DNA of 64,000 bases from Limnohabitans sp. 2KL-27 (GCF_001269345.1 NZ_CXOP01000002.1:1860853-1924852); one strand, 5' to 3'. Positions 1 to 9,284 are shown, counted from the stretch's first letter. Notes: generated by a model not told the origin, from the sequence alone. Made by a program: numbers and translations.

Positions 1-1
1 G

Positions 2-226
2 GGCAAACGCAACGTGCTGACGGCCGACATGGTCAAGCCCGGCGCGGTGGTGCTGGACGTGGGCATGAACCGCAACGACGAAGGCAAGCTCTGCGGCGAC
101 GTGGACTTTGAGGGTGTGAAGCAAGTGGCCAGCCACATCACCCCCGTCCCCGGCGGCGTCGGCCCCATGACCATCACCATGCTGCTGGTCAATACCCTTG
201 AAGCTGCAGAACGCGCCTCTAAGTGA
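2..226 (+). CDS. folD: FolD, methylenetetrahydrofolate dehydrogenase/cyclohydrolase (3' end only)
   Basis: This is the C-terminal 74 residues of bifunctional FolD, which interconverts 5,10-methylene-THF, methenyl-THF and 10-formyl-THF in the cytosol. The reading frame is open to the window edge, so the gene is cut by the window rather than broken. The segments [10 protein letters not shown] and [16 protein letters not shown] are the conserved end of the NADP-binding domain and the family's PGGVGPMT signature. It ends 37 bases before the oligopeptidase gene, on the same strand. Confidence 0.93.
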   Translation, partial: GKRNVLTADMVKPGAVVLDVGMNRNDEGKLCGDVDFEGVKQVASHITPVPGGVGPMTITMLLVNTLEAAERASK

Positions 227-263
227 GAACATCTCACCCGAACTTGACCCTCTGGAACTGCCC

Positions 264-2303
264 ATGACCAACCCCTTGCTCGACACCTCTGGCCTGCCCT
301 TGTTTGACCGCATCGCCCCTGAGCATGTGGCCCCGGCCATGGACAAACTGCTGGCCGCAGCCGACAAGGCACTCGAAACGGTGACTGCAGCCGATTTCCC
401 GGCGGACTGGAAAGCCATCGCCCGCGACTTGGACGTGGCCACAGAGCGCCTTGGTATGGCCTGGGGGGCGGTGAGTCACCTCAACAGCGTGGCTGATACG
501 CCCGAGTTGCGCGCCGCCTACAACGCCGCCCTGCCCCGCGTGACCGAGTTCTGGACGCGCCTGGGCAGCGATGAACGCCTGTACGCCAAATACAAGGCCA
601 TTGACCCCGCCAGTCTCAACAGTGAGCAAAAACAGGCCCACAAAAACGCCCTGCGTGGCTTTATGCTGGGCGGTGCCGAGCTGCAAGGTGCGGCCAAAGA
701 ACGCTACGCCGCCATCCAGGAGCGCCTGGCCGAAATCACGCAAAAGTTCAGCGAAAACACTTTGGACGCCACAGACAAATTTGCCCTGTACGTGAACGAA
801 GACCAACTCCAAGGCGTGCCAGCCGATGTGGTGCAAGCCACCCGCGATGCCGCGCAAAAAGAAGGCCAAGAAGGCCACCGCTTGAGCCTGAAAATGCCGG
901 TCTACCTGCCGGTGATGCAGTTTGCTGACAGCGGCGCTTTGCGCGAGCAACTCTACAAAGCCCACGTCACCCGAGCGTCGGATCAAGCCCCAGAAGATGC
1001 CAAGCAATTCGACAACACCGCCTTGATGCAGGAAATCCTGGCCCTGCGCCAGGAAGAAGCCCACCTGCTGGGCTTTGACAACTACGCTCAGGTGTCGGTG
1101 GTGCCCAAGATGGCCGAGTCGCCCGAAAAAGTGACCGGCTTCTTGCGTGACTTGGCCGCCAAAGCCCGCCCCTTTGCCGAAAAAGACCTGGCCGACTTGC
1201 GTGAATTTGCCGCCAACGCGCTGGGCATCACCGGGCCCCTGAACGCCTGGGACGTGCCTTATTTGTCTGAAAAGCTCAAGGAGGCGCGCTACAGTTTCAG
1301 CGAGCAAGAAGTCAAGCAGTACTTCACCGCACCCAAGGTGCTGGCGGGTCTGTTCAAGATCATCGAAACGCTTTTTGAAGTCAGCATCCGCCCCGACCAA
1401 GCGCCCGTGTGGCACCCGGCCGTGGCGTTTTACCGCATCGAGCGCGACGGCCAGCTGATTGGCCAGTTCTACTTGGACCCCCCAGCCCGCGCCGGCAAGC
1501 GCGGCGGTGCCTGGATGGACGATGTGCGCGGCCGCTGGCAGCGCCCCGACACCGGCGAGCTGCAAACGCCCGTCGCGCACCTGGTCTGCAACTTCGCCGA
1601 AGGCGTGAACGGCCAGCCTGCGCTGCTGACCCACGACGACGTGATCACCCTTTTTCACGAGTTTGGGCACGGCCTGCACCACATGCTCACCCAGGTGAGC
1701 GAGCGCGATGTCTCGGGCATCAGCGGCGTGGAATGGGATGCGGTCGAGCTGCCCAGCCAGTTCATGGAAAACTTCTGCTGGGAGTGGTCGGTGCTGCGCC
1801 ACATGACGGCCCACGTGCAAACCGGCGAGCCCCTGCCCCGCGCCCTGTTCGACAAGATGCTGGCCGCCAAAAACTTCCAAAGTGGCTTGCAAACCTTGCG
1901 CCAGATCGAGTTTTCATTGTTTGACATGCTGGTGCACGCCGAGCACGACCCGGCGCAAGACTTCATGCCGCTGCTGGCTCAAGTGCGCGATGAGGTGGCT
2001 GTGATGCGTCCCCCCGCTTTCAACCGCATGGCCCACACTTTCAGCCACATCTTCGCGGGCGGTTACGCCGCGGGCTACTACAGTTACAAATGGGCCGAGG
2101 TGCTCAGCGCTGACGCCTACGCCGCCTTTGAAGAAACCGCTGCCGCCGACGGCACGCCCAGCGTGGAAACCGGCCGTTTGTACCGTCAGGCGATTCTCGA
2201 AGCCGGTGGCAGCCGGCCGGCATTGGAGTCGTTCAAAGCGTTCAGGGGCCGTGAGCCAAGCCTGGAAGCCTTGTTGCGTCACCAAGGCATGGTTGCGGCA
2301 TGA
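264..2303 (+). CDS. prlC: Oligopeptidase A (M3 family zinc metallopeptidase)
   Basis: Encodes a 679-residue cytosolic peptidase that degrades short peptides, including cleaved signal peptides. The zinc site HEFGH lies at about residues 465-469 and is followed by GLHHML and the downstream helix ESQFMEN-like stretch (here LPSQFMENF), both typical of M3 peptidases. Length agrees with E. coli OpdA (about 680). I chose the ATG at 264 because the protein then starts MTNPLLD like its homologues; the frame is open 22 codons further upstream, overlapping folD, but those residues look non-native. No strong Shine-Dalgarno is visible. Confidence 0.95.
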   Translation: MTNPLLDTSGLPLFDRIAPEHVAPAMDKLLAAADKALETVTAADFPADWKAIARDLDVATERLGMAWGAVSHLNSVADTPELRAAYNAALPRVTEFWTRLGSDERLYAKYKAIDPASLNSEQKQAHKNALRGFMLGGAELQGAAKERYAAIQERLAEITQKFSENTLDATDKFALYVNEDQLQGVPADVVQATRDAAQKEGQEGHRLSLKMPVYLPVMQFADSGALREQLYKAHVTRASDQAPEDAKQFDNTALMQEILALRQEEAHLLGFDNYAQVSVVPKMAESPEKVTGFLRDLAAKARPFAEKDLADLREFAANALGITGPLNAWDVPYLSEKLKEARYSFSEQEVKQYFTAPKVLAGLFKIIETLFEVSIRPDQAPVWHPAVAFYRIERDGQLIGQFYLDPPARAGKRGGAWMDDVRGRWQRPDTGELQTPVAHLVCNFAEGVNGQPALLTHDDVITLFHEFGHGLHHMLTQVSERDVSGISGVEWDAVELPSQFMENFCWEWSVLRHMTAHVQTGEPLPRALFDKMLAAKNFQSGLQTLRQIEFSLFDMLVHAEHDPAQDFMPLLAQVRDEVAVMRPPAFNRMAHTFSHIFAGGYAAGYYSYKWAEVLSADAYAAFEETAAADGTPSVETGRLYRQAILEAGGSRPALESFKAFRGREPSLEALLRHQGMVAA

Positions 2304-2320
2304 ACCGACATGCCATCTCA

Positions 2321-2341
2321 AGCCCTGATTTTTTTAGGGCT
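2321..2341 (+). other. Inverted repeat after prlC
   Basis: AGCCCT (2321-2326) and AGGGCT (2336-2341) form a six-pair stem whose nine-base loop is mostly T. It lies 18 bases after the prlC stop. There is no T-tract after the stem, so it is a weak terminator candidate at best. Confidence 0.3.
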
Positions 2342-2379
2342 CCAATCGGTCATTGGACGCTGACAAGGTCAAAAAAATC

Positions 2380-2763
2380 ATGAGCGAAAACGCACGCAAT
2401 GTCTTGGGGGAAGCGCTGGTCCCTTGTTCTTACGACCCTTTGACGGGGTACTACCGGGACGGCTGCTGCAACACAGACGACCACGACCAAGGCAGTCATG
2501 TGGTGTGCGCCAAAGTCACGCAAGAGTTTCTGGACTTTTCTGTGGCACGTGGCAACGACCTTGTGACACCGCGGCCCGAATACCGCTTTTCCGGATTGAA
2601 AGCGGGCGATCGTTGGTGCCTTTGCGCATTGCGATGGAAAGAAGCGTGGGACGCGGGTGTTGCACCGCCAGTGGTTTTGGAATGCACGCACGAGCGTGCA
2701 CTTCGTTTTGTGACACTGGTGCAATTGCAGTCCTGCGCGCTCAAACCTGTGGGCAAGCCATAA
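2380..2763 (+). CDS. DUF2237 family protein
   Basis: A 127-residue soluble protein of the DUF2237 (COG3651) family, whose function is unknown. Typical family features are visible: the start NVLGEALVPCS, the segment TGYYRDGCC with paired cysteines, the GSHVVCA stretch, GDRWCLCA, and the C-terminal APPVVLECTHERAL. The conserved Cys and His residues hint at metal or thiol chemistry, but that is inference. A TTG 27 bases upstream also opens the frame; the ATG at 2380 has AAGG about 11 bases before it and gives the usual N-terminus. Confidence 0.85.
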   Translation: MSENARNVLGEALVPCSYDPLTGYYRDGCCNTDDHDQGSHVVCAKVTQEFLDFSVARGNDLVTPRPEYRFSGLKAGDRWCLCALRWKEAWDAGVAPPVVLECTHERALRFVTLVQLQSCALKPVGKP

Positions 2764-2776
2764 ATCCGCACAGACG

Positions 2777-2811
2777 AAAAAAAAGCACCGGGCGATAGCG
2801 CCAAGTGCTTG
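2777..2811 (-). terminator. Rho-independent terminator of tRNA-Val
   Basis: On the minus strand, AAGCAC and GTGCTT pair around an inner GGCG/CGCC stem, followed by eight T residues. It lies about 18 bases after the 3' end of the tRNA, so it most likely ends that transcript. Confidence 0.75.
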
Positions 2812-2827
2812 TTTTTCCTACCGAATT

Positions 2828-2904
2828 TGGTAGGCGCGACTAGATTCGAACTAGCGACCCCCACCATGTCAAGGTGGTGCTCTAACCAACTGAGCTACGC
2901 GCCT
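2828..2904 (-). tRNA. tRNA-Val (anticodon GAC)
   Basis: Minus-strand sequence folds as a 77-nt tRNA with an encoded CCA end. The acceptor stem AGGCGCG pairs with CGCGCCT, the D arm begins TAGCTCAG, and the anticodon stem CCACC/GGTGG carries the loop TTGACAT, giving anticodon GAC (valine codons GUC/GUU). The T arm contains TTCGAAT. It closely resembles E. coli valine tRNAs in the anticodon arm. Confidence 0.96.
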
Positions 2905-2916
2905 GCTAAGCCTTGA

Positions 2917-2922
2917 ATTATA
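2917..2922 (-). promoter_or_regulatory. -10 element of tRNA-Val promoter
   Basis: Minus-strand TATAAT lies about 12 bases upstream of the mature tRNA 5' end, which would place the start site close to position 2910. No good -35 hexamer is seen at 17 bases spacing (TCTGAA), so only the -10 is supported. Confidence 0.5.
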
Positions 2923-2965
2923 GCGGTAAAAATCGCCTTTTCAGACCGTTTTTCAATTGGGTGCT

Positions 2966-5227
2966 TTACCGCCTTCTTGCCGCCCTCACCCCTTTGAGGC
3001 CCCGCACTGTGCCCAATACCTTGCTCAGGCTGAGCGCATCGCCTATTTCCACCGTGAAGGTCATCCAGGCAGTGCCTTTGACGGACTGGGTCTGCACGCC
3101 GATCACGTTCATCTTCTCTTTGGCAAACACCTCGGAGATGTCCCGCAACAGGCCTTGCCGATCAAAGGCTTCCACAGCCACATCCACAGGATAAACGCTG
3201 GCATCGGTGCCCTTTTGTTCGCCCCAGCGCACCTCGATCACGCGCTCGGCGTGACGAGCAGCGAGTTCGCGCAAGTTGCTGCAGTCCTGGCGGTGGATGC
3301 TCACACCTTTGCCGCGTGTGACAAATCCACTGATCGCATCGGGTGGCGCGGGTTTGCAGCAGCGCGACAACTGTGTCAGCAAGGAATCCACCCCCACCAC
3401 CAGAACGCCCGAGGGTGATTTGCGGGGCATCGCGCCCTTGAACTTCTTGTGAAGGTACTCGTCGGCTTCAGGCGCAGGCTCTGGCGGATTGAGCAAAACC
3501 TCGATGTTGCGCAGCGAATATTCGTCCTTGCCCACCACCTCAAACAGGCCATCGGCCGACTTGAAACCCAGCTGGCTAGCCAAGTCTTCCAAGCGAATGG
3601 CGGTGCGGCCCAAGCGCTGCAGAAATTTTTCGACCGCCTCGCGACCCCGAGCCACGGTTTCGGCAATGACCTGCGCATTGAACCAAGCCCTCACTTTGGC
3701 CCGTGCTCGGGGGCTGGCCAAAAAACCCAGCTCGGGATTGAGCCAGTCGCGCGAGGGGCCTCCTTCCTTGATGGCGGTGATCTCCACTGTCTGGCCATTG
3801 GCCAGTTGGGTGTTCAGCGGCACCATGGCCCCGTCCACCTTGGCGCCCCGGCAGCGGTGGCCGAGGTTGGTGTGGACTGTGTAAGCAAAGTCGATGGGGG
3901 TGGCCCCTTGTGGCAGCTCGACCACGGCCGCGTCGGGCGTCAGCACGTAAATGCGGTCATCAAACAGGCCGCTGCCTGGCGCACTGGCTTGAGCGGCCCC
4001 CGACAGGTCACGCTCCCAGGCCAGCAGCTGACGCAACACCGCAATTTTGGTGTCGTATTCGCTGGTGGCCGACACACCGGCATAACCTTTGGTTCCAGCC
4101 TCCTTGTAGGCCCAGTGAGCGGCCACCCCATGCTCGGCGTGGTCGTGCATGGTCTGTGTGCGTATTTGCACCTCGATCGGGCCGCCATCGGCATCGCGCA
4201 CCACGGTGTGCAGCGACTGGTAGCCGTTGGTTTTGGGCTTGGCGATGTAGTCGTCAAATTCTTCGGCAATCGGCACGAAATGCTCGTGCACCCAGCTGAG
4301 CGCTTGGTAGCAATCGGCCACGCTGGGCACCACGATGCGCAATGCCCGAATGTCGAAAACGCGCTCAAAGGGCAGTGACTTGCCGCGCATTTTGCGCACG
4401 ATGCTGTAGATGTGTTTGGGGCGCCCCTCAACCGAAGCCGCAATGCCCTGAGCGGCCAAGGCCTGCTGCAAGTGCTGCCGCAACGCCACCATGAAACGCT
4501 CGCGCTCGGTCCGTTTCTCATCCAACAGCTGCGCAATGCCCTTGTAGGTGGCCGGTTCCAGAAAACGGAAGGACAGGTCTTCCATCTCCCATTTGATCTG
4601 CCAAATGCCCAAACGGTTGGCCAGTGGCGCAAACACCTGCAGCGACTCGCTGGCCAAAGCAGCAGGCACGGGGCGCTTGGAGGCGGCGTAATGGCGCAGC
4701 GTTTGCAAACGTGAGGCCAGGCGCAGCATGACCACGCGCAAATCGCGGCTGAAGGCCAACAGCATCTTGCGCACGTTTTCGGTCTGGATTCGGGGGCTCA
4801 GCGGCGTGTTGTCTGGCCCATGGGAGCTCGATTCTGCTGCCCGTGACAGGCGCTGCACGTGCACCAACTGGTTGGTTTGCATGGCCAGTTGTGCCAAATG
4901 TGGGCCAAAGGCCTTGGCCATCACCTCTTCGGGCTTGTTCAGGTGTGGGCAGGCATAAACCAGATAACAGGCCGCCTGCATGGCCACCGAGCCGCCAATA
5001 CCGGCCAAAATTTCAGCTGAGGCATCGGCATGTGCCAGGATGTTTTCACCTGTGTCCAGCGTTTCCCCGGCAATCAGGGGCTCGGCAAAAGCGCGGGCTT
5101 TGGCGAGGGTTTCGGCGAGTTCCGACGTTTCCGATGTAGCCAACACAACGGGCGGCAAATTCGGTGCGTGCAAGCGGCCCGAAGGGGTCATCGGGCTGGC
5201 AGCATGGCTGGAAGCGGGGCTGACCAT
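2966..5227 (-). CDS. relA: RelA-type (p)ppGpp synthetase
   Basis: A 753-residue long RSH protein of the stringent response that makes (p)ppGpp from GTP/GDP and ATP when ribosomes stall on uncharged tRNA. The N-terminal HD hydrolase region is present in outline (about residues 50-120) but lacks the His-Asp pair, as in RelA rather than SpoT. The synthetase domain is intact: KHIYSIVRKM, FDIRALRIVV, DDYIAKPKTNGYQSLHT and EVQIRT. TGS (AYTVHTNLGHRCRGAKV), the conserved Cys region (SRCCKP) and a C-terminal ACT domain follow. I chose ATG 5227, four bases after the upstream hydrolase stop; the frame is open 11 codons further but would overlap that gene. Confidence 0.93.
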   Translation of the reverse strand: MVSPASSHAASPMTPSGRLHAPNLPPVVLATSETSELAETLAKARAFAEPLIAGETLDTGENILAHADASAEILAGIGGSVAMQAACYLVYACPHLNKPEEVMAKAFGPHLAQLAMQTNQLVHVQRLSRAAESSSHGPDNTPLSPRIQTENVRKMLLAFSRDLRVVMLRLASRLQTLRHYAASKRPVPAALASESLQVFAPLANRLGIWQIKWEMEDLSFRFLEPATYKGIAQLLDEKRTERERFMVALRQHLQQALAAQGIAASVEGRPKHIYSIVRKMRGKSLPFERVFDIRALRIVVPSVADCYQALSWVHEHFVPIAEEFDDYIAKPKTNGYQSLHTVVRDADGGPIEVQIRTQTMHDHAEHGVAAHWAYKEAGTKGYAGVSATSEYDTKIAVLRQLLAWERDLSGAAQASAPGSGLFDDRIYVLTPDAAVVELPQGATPIDFAYTVHTNLGHRCRGAKVDGAMVPLNTQLANGQTVEITAIKEGGPSRDWLNPELGFLASPRARAKVRAWFNAQVIAETVARGREAVEKFLQRLGRTAIRLEDLASQLGFKSADGLFEVVGKDEYSLRNIEVLLNPPEPAPEADEYLHKKFKGAMPRKSPSGVLVVGVDSLLTQLSRCCKPAPPDAISGFVTRGKGVSIHRQDCSNLRELAARHAERVIEVRWGEQKGTDASVYPVDVAVEAFDRQGLLRDISEVFAKEKMNVIGVQTQSVKGTAWMTFTVEIGDALSLSKVLGTVRGLKGVRAARRR

Positions 5228-5231
5228 GGGT

Positions 5232-6173
5232 CTAGTGATCCAACAAAAAATGAAGCACAACCGCGATCTGATCGTCGCCCGTCAAGGTGGGCGCATGACC
5301 GCACCCAGGCCAGGTGTCCAGCTTTGCACGGGGGCCGCGCAACGTCATCTGTGTAGCGGTTTCGGGCGTCAGCAGATCGGAGTCCTGTCCTCGAATCAAG
5401 AGGGTTTGGGCCTGGATCTGGTCGTACAAGGCCCACAAAGTGGCCTCGCCAGCGGCGGCGGCCTCGGGTGTCAGGCTCCGCACAGGCACACCGATGGCCG
5501 GGTCGTAGTGCAGGGTCAACTGGCCATCGGCGGTGGGGCGCGTCATGTGCGCCGACATCTCGCGCCAGACCTGCGGTAAAACGGGCCCAAAGCCTTGTGA
5601 CAAGTCCCAAAGTGCCGCTGCGGCTTCATCAAGGTGGCGGTATTGGCCGTATTTCCCCACGTAGCCTTGCATGCGTTGAACCGAAGACCAAGTGATGGCC
5701 GGCCCCACATCGTTGAGGACCAGGCGACGGATGGGGCGAGGCAAAGGCAGGCCAGGCTGGCCGGCCAGCACCATGCCAATCAGGCCGCCCATGCTGGTGC
5801 CCACCCAATCGAGAGTTTCCACGGGCTTGTCTGCGCCCAATTGCACCTGAATCTGGCCCAGCATGGCCAGCATGTCCGCTGCGTATTGCGGAATTTGGTA
5901 CAGCCCTGGATCGCTCAGCCATTCGCTTCGCCCGCGCCCCGCCACATCGGGGCAGAGGATTTGCAGGGGCTCGGGGCTTCGCGCCAACAAAGCCTGGGCC
6001 AAACGGTCAAAGTCGCGGCCCTGACGGGTCAAACCATGCACACACACCACCACCCGGCGGGCACTTGCCTCACCCCAGCGCCAAAAGGCCATGCGGTGCT
6101 GACCATCGGGGTGCGGGCAGGTGACCCATTCAAGCTGGGGGGATGTCTGGATGGCGTTGGGGGTGAGGGTCAT
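5232..6173 (-). CDS. Alpha/beta hydrolase
   Basis: A 313-residue alpha/beta-hydrolase fold protein of unknown substrate. It has the oxyanion-hole segment VCVHGLTRQG, the nucleophile elbow GTSMGG (serine nucleophile), an acid in the IRGQDSDLL region, and a late histidine in GCGHAP, so the Ser-Asp-His triad looks complete. It sits just upstream of relA on the same strand with a four-base gap and is probably co-transcribed. The start is the ATG at 6173; a TTG 36 bases earlier is the only alternative. Confidence 0.8.
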   Translation of the reverse strand: MTLTPNAIQTSPQLEWVTCPHPDGQHRMAFWRWGEASARRVVVCVHGLTRQGRDFDRLAQALLARSPEPLQILCPDVAGRGRSEWLSDPGLYQIPQYAADMLAMLGQIQVQLGADKPVETLDWVGTSMGGLIGMVLAGQPGLPLPRPIRRLVLNDVGPAITWSSVQRMQGYVGKYGQYRHLDEAAAALWDLSQGFGPVLPQVWREMSAHMTRPTADGQLTLHYDPAIGVPVRSLTPEAAAAGEATLWALYDQIQAQTLLIRGQDSDLLTPETATQMTLRGPRAKLDTWPGCGHAPTLTGDDQIAVVLHFLLDH

Positions 6174-6274
6174 GTCAATCGGAAACAATCTGAGGGGGCT
6201 GCCCGGCAATCCGGGCTTGGGCGGCGCGATAATGAACTTTTAAACATCCTAATTCATCTTTCGGAGGGTCAATC

Positions 6275-7045
6275 ATGTTGCAAGGTAAAACAGCACTGGT
6301 CACAGGTTCAACCAGCGGCATCGGACTGGGCATTGCCAAGGCTTTGGCCAAGCAAGGTGCCAACATCGTGCTGAACGGCTTTGGCGATGCCGAAGGACCC
6401 AAGGCCGAGATCGCTGCTTTGGGCGTGAAAGTCGCCTACCACGGCGCCGACATGAGCAAAACGTCCGACATCGAAGCCATGATGAAGTTCGCTGCCGACA
6501 CCTTTGGCCGGGTCGACATTCTGGTGAACAACGCTGGCATCCAACATGTGGCCAAGATCGAAGACTTTCCGGTCGAGCGCTGGGACGCCATCATTGCCAT
6601 CAACTTGAGCAGTGCCTTCCATGCCACACGGTTGGCACTGCCCGCGATGAAGACCGCCAACTGGGGCCGCATCATCAACGTCGCTTCCATCCACGGCCTG
6701 GTCGGTTCTGCCGAAAAATCGGCTTATGTCGCAGCCAAACATGGTGTCGTGGGCCTGACCAAGGTCACGGCCTTGGAAAACGCCACCACAGGCGTGACCT
6801 GTAACGCCATTTGCCCAGGCTGGGTGCTGACACCGCTGGTGCAAAAGCAGGTGGACGCCAAGGCTGCGGCCATGGGCTTGTCCAACGAAGAGGCCAAAAA
6901 AGTCTTGCTCCAAGAGAAAGAGCCGTCCATGCAGTTCACCACGCCCGAAGAATTGGGCGAGTTGGCGGTGTTCTTTTGCTCAGCCGCTGGCAACAACGTG
7001 CGCGGCGCGGCCTGGAACATGGATGGCGGCTGGACCGCCCAGTGA
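6275..7045 (+). CDS. bdhA: D-3-hydroxybutyrate dehydrogenase (SDR family)
   Basis: A 256-residue short-chain dehydrogenase that oxidises D-3-hydroxybutyrate to acetoacetate with NAD+, the step after depolymerisation of polyhydroxybutyrate. The Rossmann motif GSTSGIG, NNAG, and the catalytic Ser plus YVAAK motif are present, and ASIHGLVGSAEKSAYVAAKHG is characteristic of the enzyme's family. A good ribosome site (GGAGG) precedes the ATG by six bases. It ends four bases before the response regulator gene, so the three genes are likely one operon. Confidence 0.9.
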   Translation: MLQGKTALVTGSTSGIGLGIAKALAKQGANIVLNGFGDAEGPKAEIAALGVKVAYHGADMSKTSDIEAMMKFAADTFGRVDILVNNAGIQHVAKIEDFPVERWDAIIAINLSSAFHATRLALPAMKTANWGRIINVASIHGLVGSAEKSAYVAAKHGVVGLTKVTALENATTGVTCNAICPGWVLTPLVQKQVDAKAAAMGLSNEEAKKVLLQEKEPSMQFTTPEELGELAVFFCSAAGNNVRGAAWNMDGGWTAQ

Positions 7046-7049
7046 AGCC

Positions 7050-7781
7050 ATGAGCACATCGGCACGCCTGGACAAGGTCGTCATTGTTGACGATGACACA
7101 CGCATCCGGGACCTCTTGCGCCGGTTTTTGTCGCAAGAGGGCTTTGACGTGTTGCTGGCCGAAGACGGACGCGCCCTTGACCGGATTTTGCAGCGCGAAA
7201 CGATTGACCTGATCGTGCTCGACTTGATGCTGCCCGGCGAAGACGGCCTGCGCATCTGCCAACGGCTGCGGGCTGCGGGCGTCAAGACGCCGGTCATCAT
7301 GCTGACAGCCAAGGTTGAAGACGTGGACCGCATCACGGGCCTGGAAACAGGGGCCGACGACTATCTGGGCAAACCCTTCAACCCGCGCGAGTTGCTGGCC
7401 CGGATTCACGCTGTTCTGCGCCGCAGACCCCAGGGCGAGGTGCCCGGTGGACCTTCCAGTGGCGACCACAGGGCCATTGAGTTTGGTGCTTTCTCCCTCG
7501 ACTTGGGCACCCGTTGCCTGACCAAAAATGGGCAAGACATGCCCTTGACGAGCGGCGAATTTGCCATGCTCAAGGCCTTGGCGCGGCACCCGAAGCAGCC
7601 GTTGACACGCGACAAACTGGCGCAGCTGGCCCGTGGCCGCGAGTTCGAGCCTTTTGACCGGAGTCTGGATGTCCAGATTTCCAGGCTGCGCAAAATGATC
7701 GAGGTCGACCCTGCATCGCCCAAAATCATCCAGACCGTTTGGGGCGTGGGGTACGTGTTTGTGCCTGATGGACAGCCGTGA
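7050..7781 (+). CDS. ompR: OmpR-type response regulator
   Basis: A 243-residue DNA-binding response regulator. The receiver domain (about 8-125) has the acidic pair VDDD, the phospho-acceptor Asp58 in VLDLMLPGEDG, and the conserved Thr/Lys (MLTAK, KPFNPREL). The C-terminal winged helix (about 145-240) has the OmpR-family recognition segment DVQISRLRKMIE and ends QTVWGVGYVF. In size and in this closing segment it resembles OmpR of the EnvZ/OmpR pair. Start ATG at 7050 gives MSTSARLDKVV; an upstream frame would overlap bdhA. Its stop overlaps the GTG of the kinase gene. Confidence 0.9.
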   Translation: MSTSARLDKVVIVDDDTRIRDLLRRFLSQEGFDVLLAEDGRALDRILQRETIDLIVLDLMLPGEDGLRICQRLRAAGVKTPVIMLTAKVEDVDRITGLETGADDYLGKPFNPRELLARIHAVLRRRPQGEVPGGPSSGDHRAIEFGAFSLDLGTRCLTKNGQDMPLTSGEFAMLKALARHPKQPLTRDKLAQLARGREFEPFDRSLDVQISRLRKMIEVDPASPKIIQTVWGVGYVFVPDGQP

Positions 7782-9163
7782 AGCCAACGGAAACCGCATT
7801 GCCCGAAGGTGCCGAACCTGAAAAGTTGCCACCCAGGCTCCAGTTGAGCCTCTTTTGGCGGACTTTCTTTTTGTTGGCATTGCTGATCCTGTTCAGCAGC
7901 CTGGCCTGGCTGCAAATGTTTCGGACCCAAGAGTACGAGCCGCGCATCCTGCGCAATGCCCATCAAATTGCCACCGTCGTCAATTTGACCAAGACCGCCT
8001 TGGTGCACACCGATGCCATCGCACGGGTCTCCTTGCTCAAAATGTTGGCCGACGAGGAAGATGTCAGCATCCAGTTGCGTGAGCCCACAGACCTGATCCG
8101 GCCCTTTGGCGATTCGGACATGGAAAGCCGACTGGTCCAAGAAATGGTCAAGCGTCTTGGTCCCGACACGGTGATCGCTTCACGCGTGAACAACACAAGC
8201 GGGCTGTGGGTGGGCTTCAAGATCGAAAGAGACAGCTACTGGTTGCAAATGGACCCCGAACGGCTTCGACCTTTGGGGGGCTCGGCTTGGCTGATCTGGC
8301 TGGCTGTCACGCTGGCGCTGTCTTTGTCGGGCGCGGCTTTGATGGCTGGCCTGATCAATCGTCCCCTCAAACGCCTGTCTTTTGCGGCCAGCCAAGTGCG
8401 CGAGGGGCACTTCAACACCTCGACATTGGACGAAGACGCCGCCACCAGCGAAATTCGCGAGGTCAACATTGGCTTTAACCGCATGGCCGAGCGCCTGGCC
8501 AAAATCGAGCAAGAGCGGGCCTTGATGCTGGCCGGCATCTCGCACGACCTGCGCACGCCTTTGGCCCGCTTGCGCCTGGAGACCGAGCTGAGCGTGTCAG
8601 ACCTCGAGACCCGCGATTTGATGGCGGCCGACATTGCGCAGCTGGACGCCATCATCGACAAATTCCTCGATTACGCCAGGCCTGAGCCCACCGAGCTGGG
8701 CCCGGTCTTGTTGTCTGGCCTGATCAGCCGGTGCATCGCGCCTTGGCGCCACAACCCACGCATCGACATCCGAGTGGACGTGGCAGAAGACCTCCAAGTC
8801 AAGGCCGAAAAAGTGGAGTTGTCACGGGTGCTGTCCAACCTGCTTGAAAACGCCAGCCGCTACGGACAAAGCCCCAGCGATGGCATCACACGGGTCGAAA
8901 TCGTCGCCCGGGTGCATGAAGGCTGGGTGTTGTTGCGCGTGCGCGATCAAGGCCCGGGTGTGTCCGACGAGGCGCTGAAAAACCTGACGCAACCGTTTTT
9001 CAGGGGCGATGCGGCCAGAACCTCCGCCACCGGCTCAGGCTTGGGCTTGGCCATCGTGGAGCGCTCGGTGCAACGCATGGGGGGGACTTTTTCGGTATTC
9101 AACAACAGTGCCGGCGGCTTGATGGCCCTGATGAAGTTCCGGCAAGCGCAAAACGAGGCTTGA
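7778..9163 (+). CDS. envZ: EnvZ-like sensor histidine kinase
   Basis: A 461-residue inner-membrane sensor kinase, partner of the adjacent OmpR-type regulator. Transmembrane segments lie at about 27-47 and 168-192, enclosing a periplasmic domain of about 120 residues. A HAMP region follows, then the phospho-accepting H256 in GISHDLRTPL, the N box (NLLENASRYG) and the glycine-rich boxes (DQGPGV, GSGLGLAIV). It starts with GTG inside the regulator's stop codon (four-base overlap), implying translational coupling. The sensed signal cannot be told from sequence; by homology osmolarity or envelope state is plausible. Confidence 0.88.
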   Translation: MKPTETALPEGAEPEKLPPRLQLSLFWRTFFLLALLILFSSLAWLQMFRTQEYEPRILRNAHQIATVVNLTKTALVHTDAIARVSLLKMLADEEDVSIQLREPTDLIRPFGDSDMESRLVQEMVKRLGPDTVIASRVNNTSGLWVGFKIERDSYWLQMDPERLRPLGGSAWLIWLAVTLALSLSGAALMAGLINRPLKRLSFAASQVREGHFNTSTLDEDAATSEIREVNIGFNRMAERLAKIEQERALMLAGISHDLRTPLARLRLETELSVSDLETRDLMAADIAQLDAIIDKFLDYARPEPTELGPVLLSGLISRCIAPWRHNPRIDIRVDVAEDLQVKAEKVELSRVLSNLLENASRYGQSPSDGITRVEIVARVHEGWVLLRVRDQGPGVSDEALKNLTQPFFRGDAARTSATGSGLGLAIVERSVQRMGGTFSVFNNSAGGLMALMKFRQAQNEA

Positions 9164-9284
9164 GCCACACTGGGCATTCGGCCGCAGGGGCGGTCCCCCA
9201 CAGGGAAGAAACTGCTGGCTGTGGAGGGGCATGTGGGAGCGAGCCCCTTTTCGCGCATGTGGGATCGCCTGTGGATCGTGGTGA

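Noticed and set aside
234..1892. A 552-codon open frame on the minus strand opposite prlC
   Set aside because: Antisense shadow of the peptidase gene with low-complexity composition and no recognisable domain.
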